From NCBI RefSeq assembly GCF_015840715.1, contig NZ_CP060397.1, positions 1,880,686 through 1,944,685 on the forward strand: DNA of 64,000 nt. The letters run 5' to 3'. The translations under genes were made by a program, and so were the position numbers. This document shows positions 26,071-34,905 of the stretch, piece after piece. A model generated the notes under the pieces. The model saw only the letters and a program-made list of their open reading frames with translations, had not been told where the DNA came from and searched no databases. How positions within the stretch are numbered: position 1 is the first letter of the stretch; the number at the start of each line of letters is the position of its first letter. The stretch is from Synechococcus sp. CBW1004 (GTDB lineage: Bacteria > Cyanobacteriota > Cyanobacteriia > PCC-6307 > Cyanobiaceae).

Positions 26071-27081
26071 TCAAGCCGAAATATCTTCAGGCCCTAAATA
26101 CTCTAAATCATAGCGGCTAGGCAAGCTTAGGCGCGCAACTCTTGACGCATGGTTAATTATGGCCCTCTCAAAGAGATTCCTGACTGCTCGACCGTTACCG
26201 GACGTCACAGCGGTACTTGAGCGAATTGCCTCACATGCTTTACGAAGGCTGGCAACACAGCCAGCGCATAGCTTATAGTTTTGCCTGGCTGCGAAGATAT
26301 TAAACATTGCCTGCAACTCATCTAGGCTATAATCAGGGAAGTGCAAGAAATTGCTGAAACGAGATTTCAGCCCGGGATTTGAAGCGATAAATCTTCTCAT
26401 TTCTTCTTCGTAGCCAGCGACAATCACAATTAGGTCGCCCCTGTTATCTTCCATGTACTTGACAATAGTGTCTATGGCCTCCAACCCAAATGAATCAGAT
26501 CGATTTGCAGAGCACAGTGAATATGCTTCATCTATGAATAGAATGCCGCCAAGCGCCTCATCCAGCCTCTCCCTGGTTTTCAATGCTGTCTGGCCCAAAA
26601 ATCCAGAGACAAGTCCAGATCTATCGGTTTCAATTAAGTGTCCCTTGGAGAGGATGCCGATTTCACGATAAATCCCGGAAAGAATTCGGGCCACTGTCGT
26701 TTTTCCAGTTCCTGGATTTCCCGAGAAGACCATATGATGAGATAGACGCGTGGATGGAAAACCCATCGCGCTTCTGATGGCTTGAATCTTAAGAAAATCA
26801 ACTTGCCTTTGAATGTCTTGCTTAATACTCTCCATTCCCACCAGGGAATACAACTCCTCCAAGAGCACATCTAGTGGCTTTGACGTCGCCCTGGTTCGTA
26901 TTGATATGGACCCTGGCGAACAAGCGCCCATCCGAACGAGCACATCATCGTAATCGATGCGCCCTTTAATATGCGCTTGGACTGTACAAAGCTTGCCATT
27001 GTGACTATATTCGTAGATGTCCTGCCCTGGAACAACCTCTTGTCCGCTTTGAACAAAAACCCTAGTTACCACCTGATCCAT
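26071..27081 (-). CDS. AAA+ ATPase (CbbX/SpoVK-like) with N-terminal barrel-sandwich domain
   Basis: 336 aa from ATG 27081 (MDQVVTRVFVQSGQEVV). The first 60 residues look like a lipoyl/biotinyl-type barrel-sandwich hybrid (VTRVFVQSGQEVVPGQDIYE, VQAHIKGRIDY). An AAA+ module of the CbxX/CfqX (CbbX, SpoVK, EccA-like) group follows: LVGMESIKQDIQRQVDFL, Walker A SGNPGTGKTTVAR (about 120-132), Walker B GGILFIDEAYSL (about 178-189), sensor 1 LIVIVAGYEEEM and an arginine-finger region NPGLKSRFSNFLHF. Such ATPases remodel protein partners by threading; the partner is unknown. The region 25.9-27.3 kb is visibly richer in A+T than its surroundings, a sign of separate acquisition. Confidence 0.7.
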   Translation of the reverse strand: MDQVVTRVFVQSGQEVVPGQDIYEYSHNGKLCTVQAHIKGRIDYDDVLVRMGACSPGSISIRTRATSKPLDVLLEELYSLVGMESIKQDIQRQVDFLKIQAIRSAMGFPSTRLSHHMVFSGNPGTGKTTVARILSGIYREIGILSKGHLIETDRSGLVSGFLGQTALKTRERLDEALGGILFIDEAYSLCSANRSDSFGLEAIDTIVKYMEDNRGDLIVIVAGYEEEMRRFIASNPGLKSRFSNFLHFPDYSLDELQAMFNIFAARQNYKLCAGCVASLRKACEAIRSSTAVTSGNGRAVRNLFERAIINHASRVARLSLPSRYDLEYLGPEDISA

Positions 27082-27379
27082 AAACTCACCAATAAGAAAA
27101 ATTGATTTTGCTGCCCTCCAAATTCTAGGGCCTGGGGTGACCCGGGCGCAACACTGGCTAGGCACAATGAATATTCATGCCTGCAAGTCTTCAGAGCGCT
27201 TCCCACAATTGGGAAGCATTTCATATTTGCCATGGCAACAATTCCAAGAGCAGTGTCGGCGTGTTCGCATTGCATGCTTTATCTGGCGCCAAGCTGAGCT
27301 GATTGTTCGGGGTTGTTCACACTCTTAGTCTTTGCTGAGTCATACGGTGGCGCTAGATCCCAGCCACGTCAACGCCTAG

Positions 27380-28093
27380 GTGGCCCTGAGGATCGCGGCT
27401 CTGCGGGACCGGGACACAGCCGCCGCGCGGGCGCCACTGGAGAAGCTGGTGGTGCTGGAGCCCCGCAATCCCTTTGCCCGACGCACCCTCGGCCAGCTGC
27501 TGCTGCTGCTGATGGAGGACGAGACGGCGGCGGCCCTGCCCCATCTGCGAGCCGCCGCGGAGGTTGGCGCGGATGACCCAATCAACCTGTTCACCTACGC
27601 CCAGGCCCTGCTGGCGAGCGACGGGGACTCCCACGTCGCCGAGGCCGATGCGCTGTTCAAGCAGGCGCTGCCCCTGGCACCGGTGGGCGAGTTGGCGGAG
27701 AAGATCAAGAACCAGCAGCGCAGGCTGGCCGACCGCGTCATGCGGGCCAACGCCCAGGGGATGCCGCGCATGGACGCGGTGGAATACTTAATCAGCGCTC
27801 TGCAGGCCTACCGAGAGCTGGCGCCGGAGGAACAGAAGCAGTTGCATGCCGAGGTGGTGGCCCTCAGCCAGCGGGGCCTGGCGATCAACGACCCCTGCAA
27901 GAAGCACAAGCTGAGTCTCTACCGCAGCGGCAGCACGGTCTCGGCGCTTGGGGCCGCCTGCGTCTACTACGCCGGCGTGAAGCTCCTCCTACCGGGGGAG
28001 GACCCTGGCCTTGATCTGGGCCGGGAGTACGTGCTGGCGCAAAGGATGGCGGGGGAGGGGGCAGAAGCACCGCAGGCAGAAGAGCCTGCGTGA
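27380..28093 (+). CDS. TPR-like helical repeat protein, probably 5'-truncated
   Basis: 237 aa if started at GTG 27380. The N-terminal half looks like tetratricopeptide repeats (LEKLVVLEPRNPFARRTLGQ, AAAEVGADDPINLFTYAQALL). The C-terminal half has no recognised family. The same frame upstream, across a TAG at 27377-27379, reads VALDPSHVNA, which fits the end of a preceding TPR unit, and the frame closes again at 27326. The gene therefore appears to have lost its 5' part and carries a nonsense codon, with the break coinciding with the edge of the A+T-rich islet. The shortened product may or may not be made. Confidence 0.45.
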   Translation: MALRIAALRDRDTAAARAPLEKLVVLEPRNPFARRTLGQLLLLLMEDETAAALPHLRAAAEVGADDPINLFTYAQALLASDGDSHVAEADALFKQALPLAPVGELAEKIKNQQRRLADRVMRANAQGMPRMDAVEYLISALQAYRELAPEEQKQLHAEVVALSQRGLAINDPCKKHKLSLYRSGSTVSALGAACVYYAGVKLLLPGEDPGLDLGREYVLAQRMAGEGAEAPQAEEPA

Positions 28094-28130
28094 GGAGATC
28101 CATGGGGTGGACGGATCCTGCTGCCCAGGG

Positions 28131-29123
28131 TCAACGCTCCCCCCACCGCTGCCCCGGCAGCACCTGCCCGCTCTGAGCCTCCAGAAATGCCTTGCTCTCC
28201 ACCACCGAGGTGCCGGCGTTGCGCAGGCGGCGCATCAACGGTCTGTCGATGAACACGCTGCTGACGGCCATCAGATCAGCCAGGGCTGCTGGGTCCAAGG
28301 GGACGGGAGTGAGCCCGAGGCTGATGGCGTGCTCCAGAGCCTTCTGCACCTTGAAGTCCCAGCCGTGGGCGTCCTCGCCGAGGAAGGCGATGGTTCCCCC
28401 GGTAGAGGGAATGGTCACGGTTGTGGGCAACCAGTCGTGGCTGGGCGGGGCCGGCTGGGGCAGCCCTGAGGGTCGCGGCCGCAGGGAAGCAGGTCGGGCA
28501 GCGGAGGCCGAGCCAGCCACCCGTGCAGCAGCGCGGGATGGATGCAGATGGGGCAGACCGTGCCGCAGTAGTGCCGCCAGGGCACGGGTGTCGCCAAGGG
28601 CGGTGTGGGCGTCCTCGCCGGTCAGGGTGATGCCGCGGGCGGCGCAGAGCTTCCCCAGGCTCAGGAAGGGGGCGGGCATCGTGTCGATGCCGTCGCCCAG
28701 ATCCACCACCAGCTCAGGGTGGTAGCTGCCGGCCGCCCAGAAGTGGTGCCGCAGGATCGGCCCACGGATTTGCCCAGGCAAACAGCCGCGATCGAGGTTG
28801 TGGGCCACAACCACGCGGCCATCAAGCAGGCCCGCCAGCTCAGGTGCCACGTCCGAGAAGGCCGGTGCAGTGGATGCCAGGGCGTCATCGATGCCGTGCA
28901 CGGCGGCATTGGGGATGGGGACCCCAGGATTGATCAGCGTCGTCCACTCCTGCTGAAGCTCTCCCTCGGGCGAGAGCAGCAGCAGGGCGATCTCCACGAT
29001 GCGGCAGAGCTGGCCGGTGCCGGTGGTCTCCAGATCCACCACCGCGAAGCCACTGGCCCCTGGAGGCAGCAGCTCCGGGAGGGGCCTTGGTACGGGCGGA
29101 ATGGGGATGGGGCTGACTGGCAT
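28131..29123 (-). CDS. DnaQ-like 3'-5' exonuclease domain protein
   Basis: 330 aa from ATG 29123 (MPVSPIPIPPVPRPLPELL). The DEDDh exonuclease motifs are in order: Exo I VVDLETTG (Asp and Glu, about 30-32), Exo II VVVAHNLD, and Exo III EDAHTALGDT with the His and Asp. This is the DNA polymerase III epsilon/RNase T fold, which trims DNA or RNA 3' ends. A Pro/Ala/Arg-rich linker (about 190-240) leads to a C-terminal segment (GGTIAFLGEDAHGWDFKVQK, then VFIDRPLMRRLRNAGTSVVESKAFLEA) that could be a BRCT-like module, as in some epsilon-like exonucleases. It is convergent with the TPR gene. Confidence 0.7.
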   Translation of the reverse strand: MPVSPIPIPPVPRPLPELLPPGASGFAVVDLETTGTGQLCRIVEIALLLLSPEGELQQEWTTLINPGVPIPNAAVHGIDDALASTAPAFSDVAPELAGLLDGRVVVAHNLDRGCLPGQIRGPILRHHFWAAGSYHPELVVDLGDGIDTMPAPFLSLGKLCAARGITLTGEDAHTALGDTRALAALLRHGLPHLHPSRAAARVAGSASAARPASLRPRPSGLPQPAPPSHDWLPTTVTIPSTGGTIAFLGEDAHGWDFKVQKALEHAISLGLTPVPLDPAALADLMAVSSVFIDRPLMRRLRNAGTSVVESKAFLEAQSGQVLPGQRWGER

Positions 29124-29288
29124 CCCCCTGGCATAACCGCGGCAGAGGCATCGAGATCGCCTGCGGCCGAAAGGATGCGTGATCCGCATGGATCCGGCTC
29201 CGAGCGGGCCCGTGGTTTTTCGCAGGAGGAATGGTCCGATCGGGCTGCAGCGTTGTGACGCTGAAGGGATGCGGTTCAACTCCAACCC

Positions 29289-30269
29289 GTGGCCTGTTCC
29301 ACCATCGTTCAAGCCTGCCTGACATCAAGGCGCGTCGTCTCGGCCTACGCCCCGCCGGAGCCGCTGGAGCCTCTGCATATCCTCGATCTGCTGGAGCTGA
29401 GCGGCTCTCAGCCCAAGGCCGCACTTGCCCTGTCGATGCACCAGAGCACCGTCAGCCGCAGCGCCGCACTGATGTGCGAGCAGTTCCGCCTTCAGGCCAG
29501 GCCTGGCGCCAGCGTCTGCCGCTACGGAACCAACGAGAGCCTGCAGCTCCTCCGCCAGTCGTACAGAGCCCATCGGCTGATGGACGGGCAGCTGCGGATC
29601 GCCACCGATCCCCTCCACCAGAGCCTGCTCAACGGCATGGCGACGGTGCAGAGGGTGCCGCCCCGATTCCGGCTGTCGAACGACTGGGCCAAGTTGGTGG
29701 AGCAGGCCGTGATCGATGGCGCGATCGTCTCCTCCTGGTGCCATCCGCGGGCGGTGATGGCCGAGCGTCAGCCCCGCTGGGCTGGCGTCCAGGCGGTGCT
29801 GCTGGGGGAGCTGCCGCTGCAGCTGGTCTGCCATGCCCCCGCCTCTGCCGAGGAGCCGATCCCTCGGAGGGTGCTGCTGCCCCGCAAAGCGGCCACACCG
29901 TTGCTGCATGAAACGCTCGCCTGGCATGGCTTCCAGCTGGAGCAGCAGCCAATCGGCTGCCAGGAGGTGCCCGCCTGGCTGAAGCGCATGCGTGACCGCG
30001 AACTGGCGATGCCGATCTGCCCGGGCCTGGTGCCGCCGGGATGGATCGAAGCCGAGGGGCTGATCGCCTTCCCGGACCAGCCGCCGCTGCGGGAGACGCT
30101 CTGGCTGCTGCTGCCCGAGGGGCGGGTGCTGGGCAGCGCCACCGCCAGGCATCTGATCCGGATCCTGCGGCAGCGGGTGGCCAAGGCGGTGGAAGCCTGG
30201 ATTCCGGGAACTTCCGATGTCTCTGAAAGGGCTGGCGACGCGCTCCAGGTGGCCACGGGCCGAGGTTGA
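29289..30269 (+). CDS. LysR-like HTH regulator, atypical
   Basis: 326 aa from GTG 29289. The N-terminal HTH (LHILDLLELSGSQPKAALAL followed by HQSTVSRSAA) is the LysR-type DNA-binding helix pattern. The remaining 230 residues have a periplasmic-binding-like alternation (QLRIATDPLHQSLLNGM, VLLGELPLQLVCHAP) but lack the usual clear effector-domain signatures. It is probably a transcription factor for itself or the exonuclease gene it diverges from, 165 bp away. A 240-bp gap follows before the helicase gene, so it may regulate the defence block; that is conjecture. Confidence 0.55.
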   Translation: MACSTIVQACLTSRRVVSAYAPPEPLEPLHILDLLELSGSQPKAALALSMHQSTVSRSAALMCEQFRLQARPGASVCRYGTNESLQLLRQSYRAHRLMDGQLRIATDPLHQSLLNGMATVQRVPPRFRLSNDWAKLVEQAVIDGAIVSSWCHPRAVMAERQPRWAGVQAVLLGELPLQLVCHAPASAEEPIPRRVLLPRKAATPLLHETLAWHGFQLEQQPIGCQEVPAWLKRMRDRELAMPICPGLVPPGWIEAEGLIAFPDQPPLRETLWLLLPEGRVLGSATARHLIRILRQRVAKAVEAWIPGTSDVSERAGDALQVATGRG

Positions 30270-30511
30270 GACCAAAACTATGCAGCTGGTGCATCGAATC
30301 GCCGCGTTGAGGGTGGTGAACCTGCGGCGAGTGATGCCGTGGCGCAGTAGAAAGCAGCAGAATGGGCCGGAGCGCTCTCAAAGGATGGTCGTCCTGCAGT
30401 TTGGTGCTGCCCAATCGGGGCCTTGCAGGCAGTGGAGCGTGGAGAGTCATCGCAGTGTCGGTCTCCGCGCCCTGTTCGGCGCGGTGGTGAGAAGACACAG
30501 GAGGTTGGCCC

Positions 30512-33451
30512 GTGCCTGAAGCCGTCCTCGCCCCTGGAGCCCGCATCGAGTGCCGCAGCGCCGAATGGCTGGTGCGCAGCGTGGGCAAAACTTCGGACCA
30601 TCAGCAGGTCGTGGACGTGGTGGGCATCTCGCCGTTCCTGCGCGAGAAGGAGGCCCGCTTCCTGGTGGAGGTGGAGCGGGCTGCCGGCAGCTTCAAGGTG
30701 CTGCAGCCGGAGGACACGGCCCTGGTGAGCGACCCATCCCCCCGGTACCGCGACAGCCTGCTGTTCCTTGAGGCGCATCTGCGCCGCTCGGTGCCTACGG
30801 ACAACGCCCTGGTGGTGGGGCATCGCGCCGCCATGGATGCTCTTCCCTACCAGCTGGAGCCAGCGGCCAAGGCGCTGGCCATGCCCCGGCAGCGGCTGCT
30901 GATCGCCGATGCGGTGGGCCTGGGCAAAACGCTGGAATGCGGCATCCTTTGCAGCGAAATGATCAGGCGCGGGCGTGGCCGGCGGCTGCTGGTGGTGACC
31001 ACCAAGAGCATGCTGGTGCAGTTCCAGAAGGAGTTCTGGACACGCTTCTCGATCCCGCTGGTGCGTCTGGATTCGGTGGGGATCCAGCGGATCCGCGAGC
31101 AGATCCCCACCAACCAGAACCCATTCCATTACTACGACAAGGCGATCGTCTCGGTCGACACGCTCAAGAACGATCGCGATTACCGCTTCTATCTCGACAA
31201 CGCCAGCTGGGACATCATCGTGATCGATGAGTGCCAGAACGTGGCCGAAAGGGCCCGTGGCGCCCAGAAGAGCCAACGAGCTCGGCTGGCGGAGCGGCTG
31301 GCCACCCGATCGGAGACATTGCTTCTTCTCTCGGCGACACCGCACGACGGCAAGCCCGAGAGCTTCGCCAGCCTGATGAACATGCTCGATCCCACGGCGA
31401 TCGCCGATCCGAGCCGGTACAGCAAAGACGACATCAAGGATCTCTATGTGCGGCGCTTCCGCAAGGACGTGATCGCTGATCTGCGCAGCAGCGTGAAGGA
31501 GCGCGACAGCGCCGATGTGGAGTGTGCGGCCAGTGAGCGGGAGGAACGGGTGTTCGCGCGGCTGAAAGACCTCACGCTCCCCGACAGCGACGCCAGGGCC
31601 AAGGCGGGCCAGTTGTTCAAGACCACCTTGGCCAAAAGCCTGCTCTCCAGCCCGATGGCGGCACTGGAAACCGTGCGCAACCGGCTGAAACGGCTGGATG
31701 CTGCCGCAGCAGCGGGCAGTCCGGCCGATGCCGACCGCGCCGCCCTGCAGGAGCTGGAGCCCTTACTGGCTGCCATCGGCCCTGCCGACTTCTCCAAATA
31801 CCAGCGGCTCCTCCAGCTGATCCGTACGGATTGGAAATGGGACGGCAACAACCCAAGGGACCGGATCGTGCTGTTCACCGGCCGGCGTGAAACCCAGCGC
31901 TTCCTCATAGAGCACCTGGCCTGCGACCTGGGCCTGCCCAAGGGCGCCGTGGTGGGCCTCGATGGCGCCATGCCCGATGTGGACCAGACGCGGGTGGTGG
32001 AGCAGTTCGCCCAGGAGAAGGAGGCGGTGCGCATCCTGGTGGCCACCGAGGTGGCATCAGAAGGCCTGAACCTGCACTACCTCAGCCACCGTTTGGTGCA
32101 TGTCGACATCCCCTGGTCGCTGATGACGCTGCAGCAGCGCAACGGCCGGATCGACCGCTATGGCCAGCCGCAGCAACCCCAGATCCGCTACCTGCTCAGT
32201 TGCTCCCGCGCCGAAGGCATGGGCGATGCCGAGAAGGTGCTGCGGCTGCTCAAGCGCAAGGACGAGCAGGCCCAGCAGAACATCGGCGACCCCGCGGTGT
32301 TCCTCGGCGTCTACGACGCTGTTGGCGAGGAGGAGGAGATCAGCCGGGCGTTTGAGAGCGGCACGGTGGACGCGCTGGAGCAGCGCATGGAGGCCAACGC
32401 CCGCCCCTATCTGGAGCAGGGCAGTGGGGACAGTCTGTTTGAGGAACTGTTCGGCAGCGACCCATCAGGCGATGGCGGCCCCACCGCCGGAGCCGACGCC
32501 TCTTCTCCGACGCCCCTGCAGGTGCAACAGCGTCAGCCGTTCAGCCTGTTCCCCAGCCTCTGGAGCTACGTCGACACGGCCCTGGAAGGGGTGGCCGAGC
32601 TGATGGAGCGCCGTGGCGAGAAGCTGGATGTGCGGCTCTTCCCCGAGCAGCAGCGCCTGGAGATCACGCCGCCGAACGATCTCCAGCGTCGCTACGACCG
32701 CTACCCGCGCGAGCTGCAGCCAGCGCGGGGTCAGCGTCTGGCGCTCTCCACCGAAGTTGCCGCGCTGCAGCGGGCGCTGGAGCAGAGCCGAAGGCAGGAC
32801 AGCAGCCGCCCAGAACTGGAATACCTCTGGGATCTGCATCCGCTGGTGGACTGGCTGGCGGATCGCGGCCAGATCACCTTCCCGCGGCACTGCGCACCGG
32901 TGCTGCAGCTCAGCGACGGCCTGGATCCCGGTGAGGTGGTGATGGTGTTTCAGGGCACGATCCCCAACCAGAAGGGGGTGCCGGTGGTGCAGGAGTGGGT
33001 CGCCGTGCGCTTCGCCGGCAGCGGCCTGAAGGTGGCAGGGGTGGAGCCGTTTGAGGCGGTGGCCGAGCGGTTGCAGCTGGGTCGGAGGCCCTACGCCAAT
33101 CCCGATGCGGCGGTACCCACGCACCTGGCCCAGCAGCTGCCCACGGCGGTGGAGCAGGCTCATGCCTACCTGCGGTCGTGCGGTGACCGCTGGACCGCCC
33201 GCATGCAACCGGAGCTGGAGGCCCAGCGCGAGCGCCTGAAGCGATTGCGAGGCCGGCAGGAGGAGCAGCTGCAGCTGAGCTTCGCGGCCGACCAGCGGCC
33301 GCTGCAGATCAAGGAGAAGCGGCGGTTGGCCCGGCAGAAGGCGATCGACGGGCGCTTCGACGACCACGAACGCTTCGTGGCCGAGGTGATGACGATCGAA
33401 CCCGCCCCCTACCTGAAGGTGGTGGCGGTGCTGCACCGGGAGGCTGCCTGA
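30512..33451 (+). CDS. SNF2-family helicase, DrmD/DISARM-like
   Basis: 979 aa from ATG/GTG region 30512 (MPEAVLAPGARIECRSAEW). SF2/SNF2 motor motifs: Walker A ADAVGLGKTLECG (about 132-144), DECQ in place of DEAH (about 238-241), SATPHDG (about 276), and the second RecA lobe ending QQRNGRIDRYGQPQQ (about 541-555). The N-terminal R-x-AEWLVR region and a C-terminal extension of about 350 residues resemble helicases found with defence methyltransferases, such as DrmD of class 1 DISARM. Its likely role is ATP-driven translocation on DNA. The next large plus-strand gene is an adenine methylase, as expected for that class. A Gln/Arg-rich helix (QRERLKRLRGRQEEQLQL) lies near the C-terminus. Assignment to DISARM is by resemblance. 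Confidence 0.75.
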   Translation: MPEAVLAPGARIECRSAEWLVRSVGKTSDHQQVVDVVGISPFLREKEARFLVEVERAAGSFKVLQPEDTALVSDPSPRYRDSLLFLEAHLRRSVPTDNALVVGHRAAMDALPYQLEPAAKALAMPRQRLLIADAVGLGKTLECGILCSEMIRRGRGRRLLVVTTKSMLVQFQKEFWTRFSIPLVRLDSVGIQRIREQIPTNQNPFHYYDKAIVSVDTLKNDRDYRFYLDNASWDIIVIDECQNVAERARGAQKSQRARLAERLATRSETLLLLSATPHDGKPESFASLMNMLDPTAIADPSRYSKDDIKDLYVRRFRKDVIADLRSSVKERDSADVECAASEREERVFARLKDLTLPDSDARAKAGQLFKTTLAKSLLSSPMAALETVRNRLKRLDAAAAAGSPADADRAALQELEPLLAAIGPADFSKYQRLLQLIRTDWKWDGNNPRDRIVLFTGRRETQRFLIEHLACDLGLPKGAVVGLDGAMPDVDQTRVVEQFAQEKEAVRILVATEVASEGLNLHYLSHRLVHVDIPWSLMTLQQRNGRIDRYGQPQQPQIRYLLSCSRAEGMGDAEKVLRLLKRKDEQAQQNIGDPAVFLGVYDAVGEEEEISRAFESGTVDALEQRMEANARPYLEQGSGDSLFEELFGSDPSGDGGPTAGADASSPTPLQVQQRQPFSLFPSLWSYVDTALEGVAELMERRGEKLDVRLFPEQQRLEITPPNDLQRRYDRYPRELQPARGQRLALSTEVAALQRALEQSRRQDSSRPELEYLWDLHPLVDWLADRGQITFPRHCAPVLQLSDGLDPGEVVMVFQGTIPNQKGVPVVQEWVAVRFAGSGLKVAGVEPFEAVAERLQLGRRPYANPDAAVPTHLAQQLPTAVEQAHAYLRSCGDRWTARMQPELEAQRERLKRLRGRQEEQLQLSFAADQRPLQIKEKRRLARQKAIDGRFDDHERFVAEVMTIEPAPYLKVVAVLHREAA

Positions 33452-33464
33452 GATGGCGAATGCT

Positions 33465-33686
33465 TCAAGACACGGCAGCAAACACCTCATCCTCGTTGCG
33501 CCAGCCGGCCGCCTCGCCGAACGGCAGGGCCTGGCGCCGCAGCCCTTCAAAGCGCATCAGCCGGAGCTGCCTGCGGAGCGCGTCCCGCACGATCTCGCTG
33601 CGGCTGCGGCCGGTTTCAGCGCAGACGGCCTCCAACAGCTGCGCCGTGGGGTCATCCAATGGGATCTTGAGCGAGCGGCGTTTCAT
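33465..33686 (-). CDS. Ribbon-helix-helix antitoxin-like protein
   Basis: 73 aa from ATG 33686 (MKRRSLKIPLDDPTAQLL); ATG 33695 is also possible. The strand RRSLKIPLDD and the helices AQLLEAVCAETGRSRSEIVR and DALRRQLRLMRF are a textbook RHH/CopG-type DNA-binding antitoxin. Normally a PIN or RelE toxin gene follows directly. Here its stop is 13 bp from the end of the helicase gene and no toxin frame is present, so it is an orphan. It may repress nearby genes or act as an anti-addiction remnant. Confidence 0.65.
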   Translation of the reverse strand: MKRRSLKIPLDDPTAQLLEAVCAETGRSRSEIVRDALRRQLRLMRFEGLRRQALPFGEAAGWRNEDEVFAAVS

Positions 33687-33808
33687 GGGAACCATTCTCC
33701 GGCAAGTAGCCAGCCCGCCGCCAGGATGAACGGCATGAAGCGCCTTGCAGGCAGGACGGCGCAGATGGGCCGGATCATGCCGATTCCGGATTAGGATCCG
33801 CCTGATCG

Positions 33809-34087
33809 ATGGGAAAGGTTGAATGCTTCTCGCTACCCAATCTCAATCTCATTTTTTACAGCAACGATCACCTGCCAGCCCACTTTCATGTGATCGGCAG
33901 CAAGTGGGAGATCAAAGTCTACATAGAAACAACCACCAGGTCTTCGCTCCACTACAGCATTAAATGGTCACGTCTCAGACGAAAGACGCCAAGCGCCAAA
34001 AGCCTCAGGGCGATCGCCGCCAAGGTGTGCGATCACCGGCTGCAGTTGCTCGAGGAGTGGGAGAGGAAGGTGCTGTGCGAGCTCTGA
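33809..34087 (+). CDS. DUF4160-family protein
   Basis: 92 aa from ATG 33809. The mark of DUF4160 is visible: FYSNDHLPAHFHVIG, then WEIKVYIET, and later the W-x8-E helix (LLEEWERK). These proteins are commonly encoded next to a DUF2442 protein and are suspected toxin-antitoxin or regulatory partners. Here too the next gene carries a DUF2442-like segment and starts 13 bp before this stop. The region is more A+T-rich than the flanking helicase and methylase genes. Confidence 0.65.
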   Translation: MGKVECFSLPNLNLIFYSNDHLPAHFHVIGSKWEIKVYIETTTRSSLHYSIKWSRLRRKTPSAKSLRAIAAKVCDHRLQLLEEWERKVLCEL

Positions 34088-34902
34088 CAGTCTTTTATTC
34101 ACCCAACGCGCTTGCCTCTCGCCAGAATCTCGAGAGCATCACTGGAGACTGGCGGCTCGTCTCACCGGAAAAAGGCCAGCAAGGATCAAGTCGTTCCAAA
34201 GGGTTTTATCTGACCACCATGGACGATCTGATCGCCGACCTGGTGGAACGGAATCTGTTGGCGCGAACAGGGCTCAACAAAGCCTATAAGGGCATTTTGA
34301 TTCATTCATCCAAAGCAACTTCCGGGCAGAAAGATCGGCTGTTCTCGCTGTTGAGTTGCTCGCCAGGTAATGGACCCACCACGCCATGGCTTGCAAGCAA
34401 CAGCATCCGGGTGATCCGCCGGGTGCTGGAGGCCCAGCGTCATGGTCATGGGGATGCAGTGATTGCCACAGCGTTTGTCGAAGGTCGGGTGCTCGTCGTA
34501 CAGGACGCCAACCTGACCATGCATGTGATCGCTGCTGATGAGCATCCGCTGCTGAGGGAATTGAGCAGCGATCAACTCGCCGCTTTCACGATTGATTCCG
34601 CCGGCTCCGGCCTGCACTGGCCAGCGCTCGATCTGGATCTTGACCTGGACGGATTACGTGCTCGTCCCACAGAGGCGCAGGCTGTTCATCGCCGCCGGCG
34701 TGGGGTTGCCTTGCAGCAGTGGCTGGACATCCATCCCGAAGCCACGGCGCAGATGGGCAAGGAGCTGAGGCAGGCGGTCGATCAGGTCGTCGAAGGAAAG
34801 ACTGACCTCAAGTCGCAGCTTGCTCGTGAACTGGCTGAGGCCTGCGCTCTGCCTCCATCGGAACTGCTCGATCAGCTGGCTGAACTGCAGCGCAACCCCT
34901 GA
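34075..34902 (+). CDS. DUF2442-domain protein with N-terminal extension
   Basis: 275 aa from GTG 34075, with GAGAGGAAGG about 5 bases upstream as ribosome-binding site. The start overlaps the DUF4160 gene by 13 bp. A DUF2442-like segment is recognised in VLVVQDANLTMHVIAADEHP, then LRELSSDQLAAFTID and SGLHWPALDLDLDLDGLRA. The N-terminal 130 residues (SKGFYLTTMDDLIADLVERN) and the C-terminal helical tail are not assigned. The coupling with DUF4160 argues for a two-protein module. The gene ends 3 bp before the methylase start, so it may be co-expressed with the methylase. Confidence 0.6.
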   Translation: MRALTVFYSPNALASRQNLESITGDWRLVSPEKGQQGSSRSKGFYLTTMDDLIADLVERNLLARTGLNKAYKGILIHSSKATSGQKDRLFSLLSCSPGNGPTTPWLASNSIRVIRRVLEAQRHGHGDAVIATAFVEGRVLVVQDANLTMHVIAADEHPLLRELSSDQLAAFTIDSAGSGLHWPALDLDLDLDGLRARPTEAQAVHRRRRGVALQQWLDIHPEATAQMGKELRQAVDQVVEGKTDLKSQLARELAEACALPPSELLDQLAELQRNP

Positions 34903-34905
34903 CCC

